From: Manis javanica
Lineage: Eukaryota; Chordata; Mammalia; Pholidota; Manidae
Reading direction: 5' to 3'
Assembly: GCF_040802235.1 (NCBI RefSeq)
Contig: NC_133156.1
Coordinates: 146,737,173 to 146,801,172 of the forward strand
Length of the DNA stretch: 64,000 nt
The translations under genes were made by a program, and so were the position numbers. Each line of letters begins with the position of its first letter. Position 1 is the first letter of the stretch. A model generated the notes under the pieces. The model made no database searches, was not told where the DNA came from, and saw nothing but the letters and a program-made list of their open reading frames with translations. Positions 46,223 through 58,196 of the stretch are shown one piece after another.

Positions 46223-47599
46223 ATATAACAGAAAACAGAAGAGAAGAGAAACCTCACAATTTCTCAATACTTACTGGTTTAAAAACATGATAAAATTTCT
46301 ATTTTTATTGTACAAGTCACACACTATCATCGATATGTCAAACTACATAGAATGAATGGGACATTAATTTATTTGAACATTCATGTGTTAATGTGGTATT
46401 TAGGGAAAAAACAAATATCAGCATCTTTTATCAGCTGCCATTATTCTGCCTCCCAATCCTGTATCTAGGGTAACTTTTTTGGCTTACAGTTGACCGTGTA
46501 TGGTACACATTATAGTAGCTTCCTTCCAGGATTATGAGGAATAAATCCTGAAAGTTCAGTGAACTTTCTATATTAAATGCTCAGTAGGATGCTAGGTGCT
46601 GTCATCAGTGTGACCATGACCGTGGTGATGAGGATGGTAACCACCACCAAAGCAATAGAGTTGTAAAGCTTCCCTTCTGCTAGAACTGCTAATGGGCTGA
46701 AAATCCACAAATAAGAAAGCAGAAACCAGCTGTTTTGCCCTGTTGGTAGGATAGCTGCATTTTTTTAAAACTTAAGATGAATATGGTTCTCAGAATAACT
46801 TAGAATGAATGGCAAAAAAATGTTCCAAATGGCATCACTAATGACCATAAGAGCTGATGGAGCAACAATAATGTGAGTGAAAAAAGAAAAAAAAATGGAG
46901 TCTCCAGGCTCCAAGGTCACAAAGTATTAGAAGTTAGGAAATCTCCCAGTGGCAGGTCCTGTCGACATTAGAGGGAAACAGGAAACAGAATCTGCCATCA
47001 GCTGAGCTCTGCTGGTTTTCTGCACACAGTGTCCCAACAGGTACACCTTCTGTCTTGGTGGGATTTTTTCCAGCCTGATTCCATTGATATTTGGAGCCTT
47101 GGGTGTTTAGATTTTAAAACAGTTCTCACAAACACATCAACAGTATTTAGGATGCTAAGTAAATAGAAGGCAACCATTGCTGAGCTGTTTAGGGAGGAAA
47201 AGAGAGAATGCAGTGTAGGTTTCAGTAGGTTTGAAATGCTTTTTTTTAGTACAGAGCAGTAGTCCGTGGAGCAATAATTTTGGACGCCTGGGAGATAAGT
47301 GATTTAGAAATGCTTTTTCATTTCCTTTGTACTCAGTGGACCTCAATGGCTCCATTTGGGATGGTTTCAAAAATCAGCCTTTAAAACCTTGCATTTCTGC
47401 TCTTACTCTAGCCAATGCAAGCAGGAAGTGAGGGGAAGGAAAGAGTTTATGAAAATGAAAATTGAAGCTGAGACTGATCACAAATCACAAAAATGTAGGG
47501 ACTGATGCCATAACTGTGCTCATTACAGCTTGGCCCTGAATTATGGTTCTGTGGCCACACTACAGAAAGCAGGACTAGTGTTCTTGAACAGAAGAGGAA
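46223..47599. other. noncoding stretch
   Basis: No gene or repeat recognised. Confidence 0.4.
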
Positions 47600-48052
47600 A
47601 GTGTTAGGTGTCAAATTGCTCCCCCTAAAAAGGTATGTTGGAACTCCTAACTCCCAGTACCTCAGAATGTGAGTTTATTCGGAAATAGGGTCCTTGCAGA
47701 TGTAATCAAGATAAAAATGGTTGTTAGCATGGCCCTAATCCAGTATGACTGATGTCTTAATAGGAGGGAGAAATTTGGACTCAGAAGCACACAAAGGGAA
47801 AACGCCATGTGAACACGAAAGCAGAGATCAGGACGATATTCTACAAGTTGAAGAATGCCACAGATTGACAGCAAACCATGGAGCTGGGAGAGAGGCATGC
47901 GGCAGATTCTCCCCACAGCCTCAAAGGACCCAACCCTGCCCACACCTGAATCTGGGACTGCTGGCCTCCAGAACTGTGAGAGAACAAGCTCTTATTGTTT
48001 AGCGCCCTGAGACTGTGCTAGTTTGTTAGAGCAGCCTAGGGAACTGACAGCA
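47600..48052 (+). repeat. MaLR (MLT1-type) LTR, nearly complete
   Basis: The full order can be followed: 'gtatgttggaactcctaact', 'cagtacctcagaatgtg', 'cggaaatagggtccttgcag', 'ggccctaatccagtatgact', 'gaaaacgccatgtgaac', 'gagagaggcatgcggcagat' and 'ggcctccagaactgtgagag'. It is the clearest MLT1-type copy in the window. Confidence 0.85.
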
Positions 48053-49269
48053 AGGGGAACATGGTAACAGACCCAGGCGGGCTATTATTAGGCAGGGCAA
48101 AGGCTGCCTTCAGAAGAGCTTTAATGTGGTCAAAGTTGCTCTTAGAAATGGCCCCTTACCCAGGCTTTGTATGTAAGGAACAACTCACTAAGCCTGAAAA
48201 AACAGGAGGGGACATGGCTGCTTGAGGCCATGAATCAAAACTGCAGAAACACCCACCGCTCTTACTTGGAAAGCATGTTGCTGCCAGGGTTCATGCAGCA
48301 GAAAGGATGACTTCCTGGGGAGTTACATCCATAGTGGACAAATTTGCATTTGATTTATTTCTGCTGCTTCGTTTGTCTCCTTTTCCCTTCAAATAATCAT
48401 AACCATTTCTGAGCTAGTTGGCATATGTTTGGGATTCTGGGGATGTGTGAGTTTAGATTCCTGTCTTCAAAATGCCTAAAATACAGCTGGGAATCAAAGT
48501 CGTAAAACATCTAGGAATTTTAATAATAAGTCTTGGGGCCCATAGAGGTTTAATGGCAAAAGGCAGACAATAGGCAGGACGTGAAGAGCAGCTAAGTGTT
48601 ACTTCCACGGTCTTCTGTGCATTGGCTGATGTCCATGTGCAAAACTGAATGGCTGCAGTGACACTGGAGATTCTAGCTGTGTTCATGACTTGGCTGAAAA
48701 TGCGTCTAAAGTTTCACCTTAGGTCAGATGCCTTCTGTAAGTTTTTGGTAGCTATCCTTTTTTAGATTTAGGAAGTTTCTATTCTCAATTTTCTCTGAGT
48801 TTTTTGTTTGTTTTTTAAATCATGAATCTGGTCGGATTTCATCAAACGCATATTTTTAAATCTACCTGAGATGCTTTTCTCCTTTAATCTTTAACAGATA
48901 TAGGGATGTAATGGGTTTTATGGTATATAACCATAGGTGTGGTCTCAGGAAAAGCCCAATAGATCATTATGTTTTTCAAGGTGTGTGTGACAGTTGTATT
49001 TTCCAAAAATGGCTCTGTAAGATCTCTCATCTCAACTGCTCTTCCAAAAATGTGACTTCTTACTTCTTCCACTGACAGGTGGAGTTCATGTTCCCTCTCT
49101 GAGAATCGAGATGTGCCATGACTGAGGGAGAAGTGACATGGTGGGACATTTGAGGTTTGGTCATTAAAGGTAATCCAGCTTCTGCCTGCTTCTATGTGCT
49201 TGTGGAACCCTGCTGCAGGGAAGCAAGGAAGTCCACTTGGTTTGAAAGTGATAAATCAAGTGGAGCAAA
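48053..49269. other. noncoding stretch
   Basis: No gene or repeat recognised. Confidence 0.4.
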
Positions 49270-49492
49270 AGATATGTGAAGTTACAGAAGATCTGAAGGA
49301 TATGATTAATTAAAGTGATCTGTGTGAAACAGAGAACCCTGAAAACAAATTGTTTCCAAGCATGAATGGAATATTTATAAAAATTTGACCATTCATTAGA
49401 CCACAAAGGACGTTTCAGCAAATTCCAAGTTCTATCATATAGACCAGATTTTCTGAATGTAATTACAATAGAAATCAATGAAGCTATTAACA

Positions 49493-49495
<3 letters not shown>
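49270..49495 (+). repeat. old L1 ORF2 fragment
   Basis: 'catgaatggaatatttataa', 'attagaccacaaaggacg', 'gcaaattccaagttct' and 'tacaatagaaatcaatgaag' follow, in order, the end of the L1 endonuclease region of ORF2. Heavily mutated. Confidence 0.6.

Positions 49496-49565
<70 letters not shown>
49496..49565 (+). repeat. (CA)35 microsatellite
   Basis: Seventy bases of pure CA dinucleotide, directly at the end of the L1 fragment. Confidence 0.98.
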
Positions 49566-49567
<2 letters not shown>

Positions 49568-49800
49568 AAAACATTCTTTGAAATAATTTGTGGGTATACA
49601 TATATCTGAATGTGTATGGACAAGCCCCAGCTGATGTCTGTCATCCCCCTGTAAGTATGACTAGCACTCCTGTCACTCAGTGTGAAAAATGTTTCCGTTT
49701 GGTCAATACATTATATGGTAGTGCTAGTTGATGAAGAAATTGTAAAATATTAGGAACTGAATGACAGGCACTTCTTATCAAACTTCTGCTTTGCTTCTGT
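49566..49800 (+). repeat. possible continuation of the old L1
   Basis: Near 49745-49790, 'ggaactgaatgacaggcact' and 'tcttatcaaacttct' fit the next part of L1 ORF2. Weak. Confidence 0.35.
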
Positions 49801-50070
49801 AGTGATATTTTTTGAGGAAAAATATTCTGGAACTAATGATTTCTACTCAAAAAGTAAAAAAAAGAAAGAAAGAGAAAAGAGCAAGCGAGAAATCACAAGC
49901 CCAACAATTCTACAGAAAGGAGTGATAAAGTTAAAGACAGGTACTGATGAAAATGAAAACAATTTCATTCGTCTTCTACTTTCATTGGAAGCTAGAAAGA
50001 TGAACGGTAAAGAAAAGCTGATTGTTGAAAAGATGAATAAAACAGACATACTTCTGGCAGATCCCATCAG

Positions 50071-50119
50071 GGAGGGAGAGAGAGAGAGAAGGGGGGAGAG
50101 AGAGAGAGAGAGAGAGATA
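50071..50119 (+). repeat. (GA)n polypurine tract
   Basis: A run of GA/GGGA units broken by 'aagggggg', followed by a short A-rich end. It can form an H-DNA-like triplex in principle. Confidence 0.9.
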
Positions 50120-52269
50120 GAAAATAAATAATATTATAAATGAGTGAGGGAGCATAGTTCAGTTACAGTGAGACTTGTATGTCCATGTTTTGAAAGCTTC
50201 GATGATGTGGACAGTTTTCAAAAGAAACTACCAAAAATTCACTTAAGAAGTAATAGGAAATCAGAATAGATCCCAAATTTCCTGTTATGATTGTGGATTT
50301 TGAATGTTCCCTCACAGTTTGTCAGCTTTGTACTAGATATAAGACTATGTAGTTATTTGTAAATTAATATTAATATATCATCTTGGTGGAGTCTTCCCTT
50401 TATCTTTAAAAAATATTTCTATATTTCTATTAATTTTAATTTTATATGTTTTAATGACTTTCTTTTGGTTACTGGGCATACCTTATTGTTTCCTTTCCCT
50501 TTATTTCCATCTTTCTGTATGTCATTTTGGTGTGCCTTTGAAAAACAAGTTACATTAAAACAACAACAGAAGAAAATACTTTTAATCCGAGAGGGTCTTT
50601 CTTTTAAGCAAGTAGTTAAATTTGTTTACATTTATTGTGTTCGCCAACATATTTGCCTTTACTTTTTCATCCTTTTTTGGGGCTTTTTATTTTCCACACC
50701 TGTTCTTTGCTTCACTTATTGTTTTATTTTTTCTTGGCTTCTATTGCACTGATTGTGTTTTTCTTATTTTCTATCCCCTCTACTAGTTTGGAAATGATAT
50801 ATTCCAGTAAAGAGATAACCCGAAATTAAAAAGAAAATACTGGACAAAGCTTAAGGTCCACCAATATCACTTTCTTTCTTTTGAAATTGAGAACTGTTAA
50901 CTTCCTATTCTGATCTCTCCCCAATTATATTTTTGTTTCCTTTTGTCAAGCATTTTATTTCTACCTTGCTTTCAAATCTCCCCACATTAACTGTCATTAA
51001 ATTGGTAGGAAGGTATTCACCTAACATTTCTGTGTATTCAGAGCAGAACAGAGGCTTCCCATGTGAGTGCTGTCCAGCACACCAAGTGGAGTCCTTGAAT
51101 CAGACAAATGTATTACCTTCTCTGGGTTCCCATTTCTGGTCACAGCTGGGAGAAGATCTGGAGATCCTCTAGAAAAGGAGCTCCCCTATTTTGCCTAAGA
51201 CTCTAGGAACTGAAAAGCATAGGCAGTGAAAATTAATGATATTCAGTAAAGGAAGAAATCACTGTGGCTTGAGGACTCCAGAGACGCTACTGTAGGCATA
51301 TATATTGGCTAAGCCTAGAAGAATGGGCAGAAAAGTTTTCTAAACACCAGAGTGATGTGATCAAAGGGAATTTTAACAAGATCAATGAGCAGTAGTTTAC
51401 TAAAAACTCTTTGAAGTAAGAGGTTATTCTTTGTAGATAGCAATACCCTTTAGGGTGCTGTTTTATTAGCATTGGCATGAAGGGGAAAAGGCCCGACTTA
51501 GGTAGGTGGCAGGAGTTAGGGAAGGAAGAGCTGAGTGGGAGATGATTAGAAGGAAGAGTTGGAGGAGACGGTGCTAATGGCACGCCAGAGGGAAGAGGGA
51601 GGCCAGTGCTGACCTCAAGGACTCCAGTTGAGGGGCTGGGGGACTGCTGTGGTGGGGTTCTTCATGCAGACTTCAGGAATTTCATCTAGGTGGATGCTTG
51701 TGAAGATGCTGCGTCATAGGGAGCACGGAGGTGACCGAGACCTCTGGCGGGACTGGCATAGTTAGTACTAGATGGACTCAGTTGTGACACTAGGCTTCAA
51801 GTCCCACTGAGTTGTCCTGGCTGCTAACTTATTTGGGGATGGCAAATCCCTGCGGGGAAAGTCACGGGTGTGAAGCCCATGAGATGCCTTTCAGGGTCAG
51901 GGTCAAGGCTGGGCGGCTCCAGGAGGACCTGGCTGAGGGAGCGGCCCCTTGCTGGAGGGGCAGGTGGTGGCCTGCGGAACCCTGGGGTAAAATAGTGCAG
52001 GAGCGGACAGTCTCCAAGAGCTTAAAGATCGGGCTGCGATTTCAGGGGTGTTTTTCCCCTTTCTTCATTGTTATTCCGTATTGTTTTATTTGCAGTGAGT
52101 ACCTGTAATTTGTATATTCAGAAAAAAAAACAGTCATTTTCATCCTGGGGAGAAGTTAGACAGTCTGTTCTACCTTAACCAGGAGCACACCTTCTAATCG
52201 GCTGTTGGGACTCACCCCATTTTTTGGAGGAAAACAGAGGCTCAGAGGCTGGGGACCATGCCCAGGGTC
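50120..52269. other. noncoding stretch before MED10
   Basis: The part at 50.3-50.85 kb is AT-rich and may be an antisense L1 remnant; not certain. No promoter-like CpG island other than that of MED10 is seen. Confidence 0.4.
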
Positions 52270-53060
52270 AGCAGAGGAAGAACGGGTCTCGCAGACGCCC
52301 GCCGCCGGCTCCCGCCGCCCTCAGGACACACAGGGGAGTCTCTAGGTCCGACACCCGGCGGCCCGGCCCCCGGTCCCGCCCCGCGCATACCCCGCGCAGG
52401 CCCCGCCCATGCCCCGCCCCTGTCCCCCCCGCCCCGCCGCCAGAGGAAGCGGAAGTAGCCGGGAGCCGCGGCGGAAGCAGGCAGCGGCGGTGCCGGACGA
52501 CGCCTGGCGCCGTGAGGGTTGCGCGGCCATGGCGGAGAAGTTCGACCACCTGGAGGAGCACCTGGAGAAGTTCGTGGAAAACATCCGGCAGCTCGGCATC
52601 ATCGTCAGCGACTTCCAGCCCAGCAGCCAGGCCGGGCTCAACCAGAAGCTGTGAGTGGCGTCCCATCGGGCTGTGTCTCCCGGGGCGCCGGTGCGGGGCA
52701 GGGCTGGGATTGAAGCCGGGAGGAAGGGTCCGCGGAGGGAACTAGCCGCAGCCGTCCGCCCCGGCGCCTAGCTCCTCCGGGGCCCTCGCTCCCCAGGCTG
52801 TGCGCAGAGGCCAGGCCCCTGCCCGCCCTGCTTCGCGGGGACTTTTCCTTGAGGGCCCATTCGGAGACTTTGTCACGGCCAGACAGTGCGGTTCGGAGGA
52901 AATAATGCTTCCTGACCCAAGCCTGAACCCGCATTCGTGTGACTTCCTCCCAGCGGTTCCCTGCCGAGCCCTTCTGGGGAGTTCGATCCCTGTCCCCAGC
53001 GGGGCGGAGGGCTTAACGGAGATGCACTCACGGGGATCCGGGAAGGGGCGGGCTCCGAGA
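52270..53060 (+). promoter_or_regulatory. MED10: MED10 CpG-island promoter and start region
   Basis: This is the most GC- and CpG-dense stretch in the window, and it covers the sequence just before exon 1, the exon, and the start of intron 1. No TATA box is seen. Several CCCCGCCC boxes (Sp1/KLF type) lie at 52400-52440, and an ETS/GABP-like GCGGAAGT lies at 52449-52456. The start codon itself sits in a GCCATGGCGGAG context that resembles the YY1 sites often found just downstream of housekeeping start sites. The transcription start is inferred to lie at about 52440-52510. The elements are seen; factor binding is inference. Confidence 0.8.
52529..52650 (+). CDS. MED10: MED10 coding exon 1 (Mediator complex subunit 10)
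   Basis: MED10 (yeast Nut2) is a small nuclear subunit of the middle module of Mediator, the coactivator that links transcription factors to RNA polymerase II. This exon encodes residues 1-40 and two bases of codon 41, starting MAEKFDHLEEHLEKF. I recognise this as the MED10 N-terminus, a charged amphipathic helix that the family uses for packing in the middle module. The start was chosen because ATG 52529-52531 has a strong Kozak context (G at -3, G at +4) and begins the known protein. The exon ends at a GTGAGT donor (52651), phase 2. Joining 52529-52650, 53770-53853, 55868-55970 and 58098-58196 gives 408 nt, that is 135 codons plus a stop, with no disruption. The exon sits inside a CpG island. 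An intron-bearing intact frame rules out a processed pseudogene. Confidence 0.97.
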
Positions 53061-53769
53061 CCACCCGCTGCGGAGGCCTGAATGTGGAGGAATTTGGGGG
53101 GCTGTGGGAATGGCCCCAGGACGTTCACTATTTTTTTCTGGTCAGCAGCCTTGAGCTTGCTGGTCGTGGTGCTAGCGCCTGGAATGTCCAACAGGCTGAC
53201 ACAAATAGATCGCCCTGGGGAAGGGCTTACAGCTTTATAGGGGCTACAGGCACATGAACGTGATTGCTTCCGCAGTTCCGTACGCAGTGCTGGGGACTAG
53301 CCCAGTGGTTCAGGAGGCTCCAGAGGGGAGCTAAAATTAAACCAGGCAGCAGTGGCTTTCTGAACTACCAGACTTGTGAGAATAGGTTCTTAAAGTGGAG
53401 TTCACTGCCCCACAGGTTCTCTGAAAATACATAAAATTATGTACAGGTCAGGATATTTTTTTTTTTAGAGGATGTTGACAGTTTTCATCAGATTCTCCAA
53501 GGTGTTGGTTCCTGACCCCCAATATTGGCAATTTCTAGTTTATAAAGAGAACCAACAAATATCCGAGAGTATTCTATAACTCCAAAACTTTGCTAGGAAT
53601 TCTGTAGCTAACCAAAGAGCTGTGAGCCACAGATAACCTATGCTTGTGTCGGGAATGCCTGTGTGTGGGTCCTAGTTGGCCAGGTGGGTGGTGTACATGC
53701 TGTCATCTGAATTAACATGCTATCATCATGTGAATTAACCAGATGCCCCATATTTTCTTTGTCCTCCAG

Positions 53770-53853
53770 GAATTTTATTGTTACAGGTTTACAGGATATT
53801 GATAAGTGCAGACAGCAACTTCATGATATCACTGTGCCTTTAGAAGTTTTTGA
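53770..53853 (+). CDS. MED10: MED10 coding exon 2
   Basis: This 84-nt exon completes codon 41 and encodes residues 42-68 plus two bases of codon 69 (NFIVTGLQDIDKCRQQL, then HDITVPLEVF). It is preceded by a pyrimidine-rich acceptor ending CCTCCAG and followed by a consensus GTAAGT donor at 53854. Both flanking introns are phase 2, so skipping this 84-nt exon would keep the frame but remove the core helix of the Med10 domain. The segment matches the conserved NFIVTGLQDID block that I know from vertebrate MED10. Intron 1 is about 1.1 kb. Confidence 0.97.
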
Positions 53854-53904
53854 GTAAGTACCATCCTCGGTGGTGTTCAAGCACAATTCTCATGTTGTGC
53901 TGTT

Positions 53905-54025
53905 GTATTTTAGTGCCTGCTGTGTGGCAGGCACAGCCTAGGTGCTGGGTATGTCAGTCATTAAATGGACAAAAATACCTGCCTTCTTGGAACTGATCTT
54001 CTAATAAGATTAAGCAACTAAAAAT
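53905..54025 (-). repeat. L2-type fragment in MED10 intron 2
   Basis: 'agtgcctgctgtgtggcagg', 'caggcacagcctaggtgctg' and 'ggacaaaaatacctgccttc' follow the order of an L2 3' end, reverse complement. Confidence 0.5.
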
Positions 54026-55867
54026 ATTAATGTTGTATTGTTGGGAAAGAGGTCTGTGTGAATATGGGCTTATTAAATATGTGAAAAGCAAAACAGGCTC
54101 TCAGATTCTTGCTTAGACAAAAGGACAACTACGGAACTTCCTTTTTTCCTGTGGTAAAGTCTTATGTGGGCTATATTTTTAAAAATTATAGCCAGAAACA
54201 GCCTGAGAAGTAATTTGGTTTTATGTCTCCCGATCTTCCCTGGAGTGCTGGTTCTGGGCGATGGCAGTGTCTGCTCTGTTGGAAAAGGAAATGGTTCTTA
54301 GGATAAGTAAAGTAGGAGGGCTGCTCACTGTTTTCTGTGGGACAGTTGTCTGCATCTGTCCGCATCACGGCCCAGAGGACATAGCCACGAAATAAACTTA
54401 GTTTATTTCAGTTCAGATTTTATCACACTGATTTCATAGGTGAGAGAACTAGTAAGTAGCTGTAATGGGCTGTTCAGCTCGTTAGTATCAGAGTTAAGAC
54501 CAAAATCCTGAGCTTGCTCTTCCTTGACTAGGACCAGTTTTTCTGCCAAGCAGCCTCTCTCTCCCAGAGCTGGCTCCCAACAGCAAGAGTATTCTAAGTA
54601 CTCTCTGCCTTTAATGGTAAAGAGACAAGTTATCTTGGTTTTTCATCCCAAAAGGTCAGAGATACAAGCCCTTCTTACAACACAGCTTTACAGCAGTCTG
54701 CAGAGATGGGACACGCAGGCTGTAGTCTCCCAATCTTTCAGATAGAGTGTGTCTGTAGCAAAGATAAAAATGTAAACCTCAGCCCTTCTGTCCAGTACTG
54801 GGGGTTGGTGGTGTTTTGGCAGAAGTGGAATTCAGACCTTGGGTCTGGAAGGGCCTGACCGGAATGATACTGCTGTTGAAACCATTGTTTATTTAGGACA
54901 CTTGAGCTTGTCATGGTTTTTTTCTCCCACTAGTGGACTGATTTTATGTAGAACTAACCACAATTTTTTTTCATTAATTCCATCATTTCAAAAACGTTGC
55001 AATAAAATGGAATTTCTACAACTTGTGATTTATTTTTTGCTGTCATAATTAAAGGCCAATTTTTATGCCATTAACAGTAATTTAATCTGAAGTGATTTTT
55101 TTTTTTTTTTTGGTACTGAAGCATAAAAAGCATACGTTGGACTCAGTGTCGTGGTGGTGTTTTTGTTTCCTTGAAATGAATAGTGTAATTTAGCTGAGTG
55201 GTATGAAGGTCTCCAGGGTACAGAAGTAGGCAGATAGCCTCCCTCTGGGGCTCTCCATCTAGGCAGTGTGCTAAGTGGTATCTGTGGGACTATGAAGATA
55301 TATCGGGGATGAGTATTAACTATTTCAAGAAATCAGTTTTATGGTTTAGAAGTAATTGGAGTGAATCTCTCTGTTAAATTTACGTTTCTTAAGTGTACCT
55401 AGGAAAGTAGTATCAGCCCCACCCCGCAAAGTGGTGAAACAGTTTGTAAATAATCCTGGGGGAGGCGGGACTCAACTGCTGTGCTCCTCACCCCCTAAGG
55501 GTCCAGGTCCAGTCTCTACAAAGGGGCTCCCCACAGGTGGACCTGTTGTGAGGGACAAAAGGTAATGGCCCTGAAGCCTTTTGGAAAGCACAAATGCTGA
55601 AACTGAAGTGGCATGGCTGTGAGGCTTGCTTGTTGTATAAATGATCGCTTCTTGATTTCATGAGCTAATCATTATTAGAAGTAATATGAGATCAGGTTAT
55701 CCATACTTGTGTAAATGAAGGAATCCTAAGTCACCTGGTTCTGGGACATAGTTTTTCTAAACAGGGCATTTGAAATTCCATGTATGTAGCCAGACTTTTT
55801 TCCCATAAGAAAACTGAGAATAGGTATCGGCCATGAGAAAGTTAACTGAGATATTTCATGTTTGTAG
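54026..55867. other. rest of MED10 intron 2
   Basis: Noncoding; a T16 run lies at 55096-55111. No named repeat is seen. Confidence 0.5.
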
Positions 55868-55970
55868 GTATATAGATCAAGGCCGAAACCCCCAGCTGTA
55901 CACCAAGGAGTGCCTGGAGAGGGCCCTCGCCAAAAATGAGCAAGTTAAAGGCAAGATTGACACAATGAAG
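55868..55970 (+). CDS. MED10: MED10 coding exon 3
   Basis: This 103-nt exon completes codon 69 (Glu) and encodes residues 70-103 (YIDQGRNPQLYTKECLERAL onward, to DTMK). The YIDQGRNPQLYTKE block is the most recognisable signature of the Med10 family. The acceptor is TTTGTAG and the donor GTAAGG at 55971, phase 0. Intron 2 is about 2.0 kb and intron 3 about 2.1 kb. Reading on past the donor gives an unrelated tail that soon stops, as expected for intron sequence. Confidence 0.97.
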
Positions 55971-58097
55971 GTAAGGCTGTCCCGTGGAGCAGGAAGTGAT
56001 GCTGCACCCAGGGGCCAGTGTAGGGAGCTTTGGGCTGATGTCATTCTTCTCCGTACTTGGTAGAACGTCTCTGTGTCACGGCATTGGGTTGGGATTTCTG
56101 AATTGCCACGTCGTACATAAAGCTGGGTATCAGCTGACTGTGTGGCAGCATGACATGTGCCGAAGTGGCAGCCTTACTTTTAGGCAAGTCCAGGCTAATG
56201 TTTGGGATTGTTAGTTGTCATTGACCAACTGACTGTTTTCATTTTTAAGGCTTTAATATCTTAAGCTCCCACTTTGATGCTTTCTGGTTCCTTCTTTAGC
56301 CTGTGGTTCTTTGGGATAGAGGATCCCTGAACCTTCTCTTTCTCAGGGTTGCCTCTAGTGTGGGCTCCAGGCCCCATTGTACCGTGCCCTTCATCACATA
56401 GTTCTCCACCAAGAACTTACCTTTTGTGTTCCTTTTGATGAGATCTAGAAAACTCTCTGCATCTTGAACTTGACATCTGTAGCATTTTTCTTAGTTAAAT
56501 GGGCTGAAATATTCAGACTGGATTGTGTGTGGTTTTCTCTGTAGCTGGATGGTGCCATCCTGTTAATGGCCCCCATTCCTGGTGGCCTCATGCAATGTCC
56601 CTTCCTACTTCTCCACCCCCCAGTCCCTTCTGGCCTGGCCACTCTGGCCTTTTTCCTGTTGCTGGAATTCAGCAACCCCTCTCCTTCCTGTTTGTCCTCA
56701 TGCTGCCGCCCCTGTCTAGAACACTGTGTATCACTTTGCTCCCTGACTGCCATTTGGGGTCTGGAATCTCACCTCCCAGAGAGGCCTGGAGGACCGGCCT
56801 CTGCGGTAGCTGCTTTCTTTGTGAGTGTTGTCACCCTTTCTCTCTCTCCCTCTGTCCTGTTGACGCTACCACAGCTTCAGCTCTAGGATCTGGGGGCACA
56901 CATGTTCTGTACCTTGGGGCCCAGCCTGCAGGTGTGCCTAGCTGGTGTCTGATCTGCCACACAGGGACCTTTTGGGGCTCAGCAGTCTCTCTCACTCTGG
57001 CCAAGTGTGAGGAGGAATGGGGAGGCTCTGTCAGGATGACAGTGACATACCTGTGACATGCTGCCCTGGTGTTGCAGGGCTTCCCAGCATCCTCCCTCTT
57101 CCCCCAGGTGACTGTACTGCCAACAGGTGTCCTGCTCTGGAGGTGGGGTTTGTCGTAATCATGCACAGCTTCATTTCTGCTTTGTCAGCTTGGAATTGAG
57201 TTGCTGTTGAACTCACATCATCCTTGGGACGTAGCACAGCTTTGATCAGGAGCAAGCTGTGCTTGTTTGCAGAAACCCCCTCCATGTGAACAAGCTGTAG
57301 TCATGTGTAATGTGCTCCTGAGGTGGCCAGCCCCAGTGCCTCTGGGTGCAGGGATGCCTGGGGACCATGCCATCTGCCTCCAGGTCGCATCTGTTGCTGC
57401 CTTTGTCATTGTCTCTTACCTGAGGTCGGTACATCTCCAGGCCCAGTTCCATGGCCTTCACTTGTCCAGCGGGCTGTGTATTTACACTGCTGAAGGTTAT
57501 GTTATGTAGTGTTGAAGTGCAGTCTCCTTTGGGAATGTTTTCTTAACTTACATAAGCCTTGTATCTCTGTTTATGCTCAGAGTGCTTTTTGTAGTGTAGC
57601 TTATAAGAAAAGGTTTTGAGATGCTGGCAGATAGCTACTTTTAAGGTCGGATGAAAACAAAAAAGTAAGCTCAAGAAGCTGTGGCATATGGAGTAGCCAG
57701 GTGCTCCAAAAACTTTGATTGAGCTGTTTGCACACAGTGATTTTGATGTGGTTTGAGTTAATAATTGCTTGCTTAAATATTATTTGAAGGTTCCTGTTAC
57801 ATGTGCTGTCTGCAAAAATCATTTCCACCTGTGTAGCTGGCTCCTTACAACAGGAGCTTTTTAAACATGTGAAGCAGGAGGGAGGAAGTATTTGAACATG
57901 TGTTACTATTATTTACCTGTAATGAAGCTGCAGGCGCTACCTGCGGGCCATTGGGAGGTGAGCAGGCTGCAGAGGGAAGCCTGCCTGGGGGAGGGGAGAG
58001 CGCAGTTGTTGCTCTTTGAGTTTGGGGCTCGGGATGCACGGGGTATTCTTTAACTTGGGTGATGGGTCACAAAGTAAACAAAGTATATTTTTCTTAG
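55971..58097 (+). other. MED10 intron 3
   Basis: Noncoding. The part at about 56570-56840 resembles L2 in composition and a few words ('ccctgactgcc'), weakly. The 177-codon open stretch at 56523-57056 falls in this intron and has no family resemblance. Confidence 0.5.
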
Positions 58098-58196
58098 AAA
58101 TTTAAAAACCTGTTGATTCAAGAACTTTCTAAAGTATTTCCAGAAGACATGGCAAAGTATCGAAGCATCCGAGGGGAGGACCACCCCGCTTCCTAA
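58098..58196 (+). CDS. MED10: MED10 coding exon 4 and stop
   Basis: The last coding exon holds residues 104-135 and the TAA stop at 58194-58196. It follows a TTTTTCTTAG acceptor. It encodes KFKNLLIQELSKVFPEDMAK and the tail ending RGEDHPAS. From memory, human MED10 has Ser where this has Asn107, and Pro where this has Ala134. These would be ordinary orthologue differences but I could not align them. The 3'UTR starts at 58197. Confidence 0.96.
   Translation, partial: KFKNLLIQELSKVFPEDMAKYRSIRGEDHPAS

Noticed and set aside
49164-49601. 145-codon open frame with a long Cys-Val run
   Set aside because: The Cys-Val run is just the translation of the (CA)n microsatellite on the - strand.
1-52000. 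UBE2QL1 or another coding neighbour upstream of MED10
   Set aside because: I searched the open frames for the UBC-like UBE2QL1 protein and other recognisable proteins and found none; the neighbour probably lies outside the window.
52224-52745. 173-codon open frame overlapping MED10 exon 1 in another frame, rich in Arg and Pro
   Set aside because: It is produced by the CpG-rich composition, runs through the splice donor at 52651, and resembles no protein. MED10 exon 1 explains the region.
56523-57056. 177-codon open frame in MED10 intron 3
   Set aside because: Lies wholly within an intron, in L2-like sequence, with no known domain; no sign of a nested gene.
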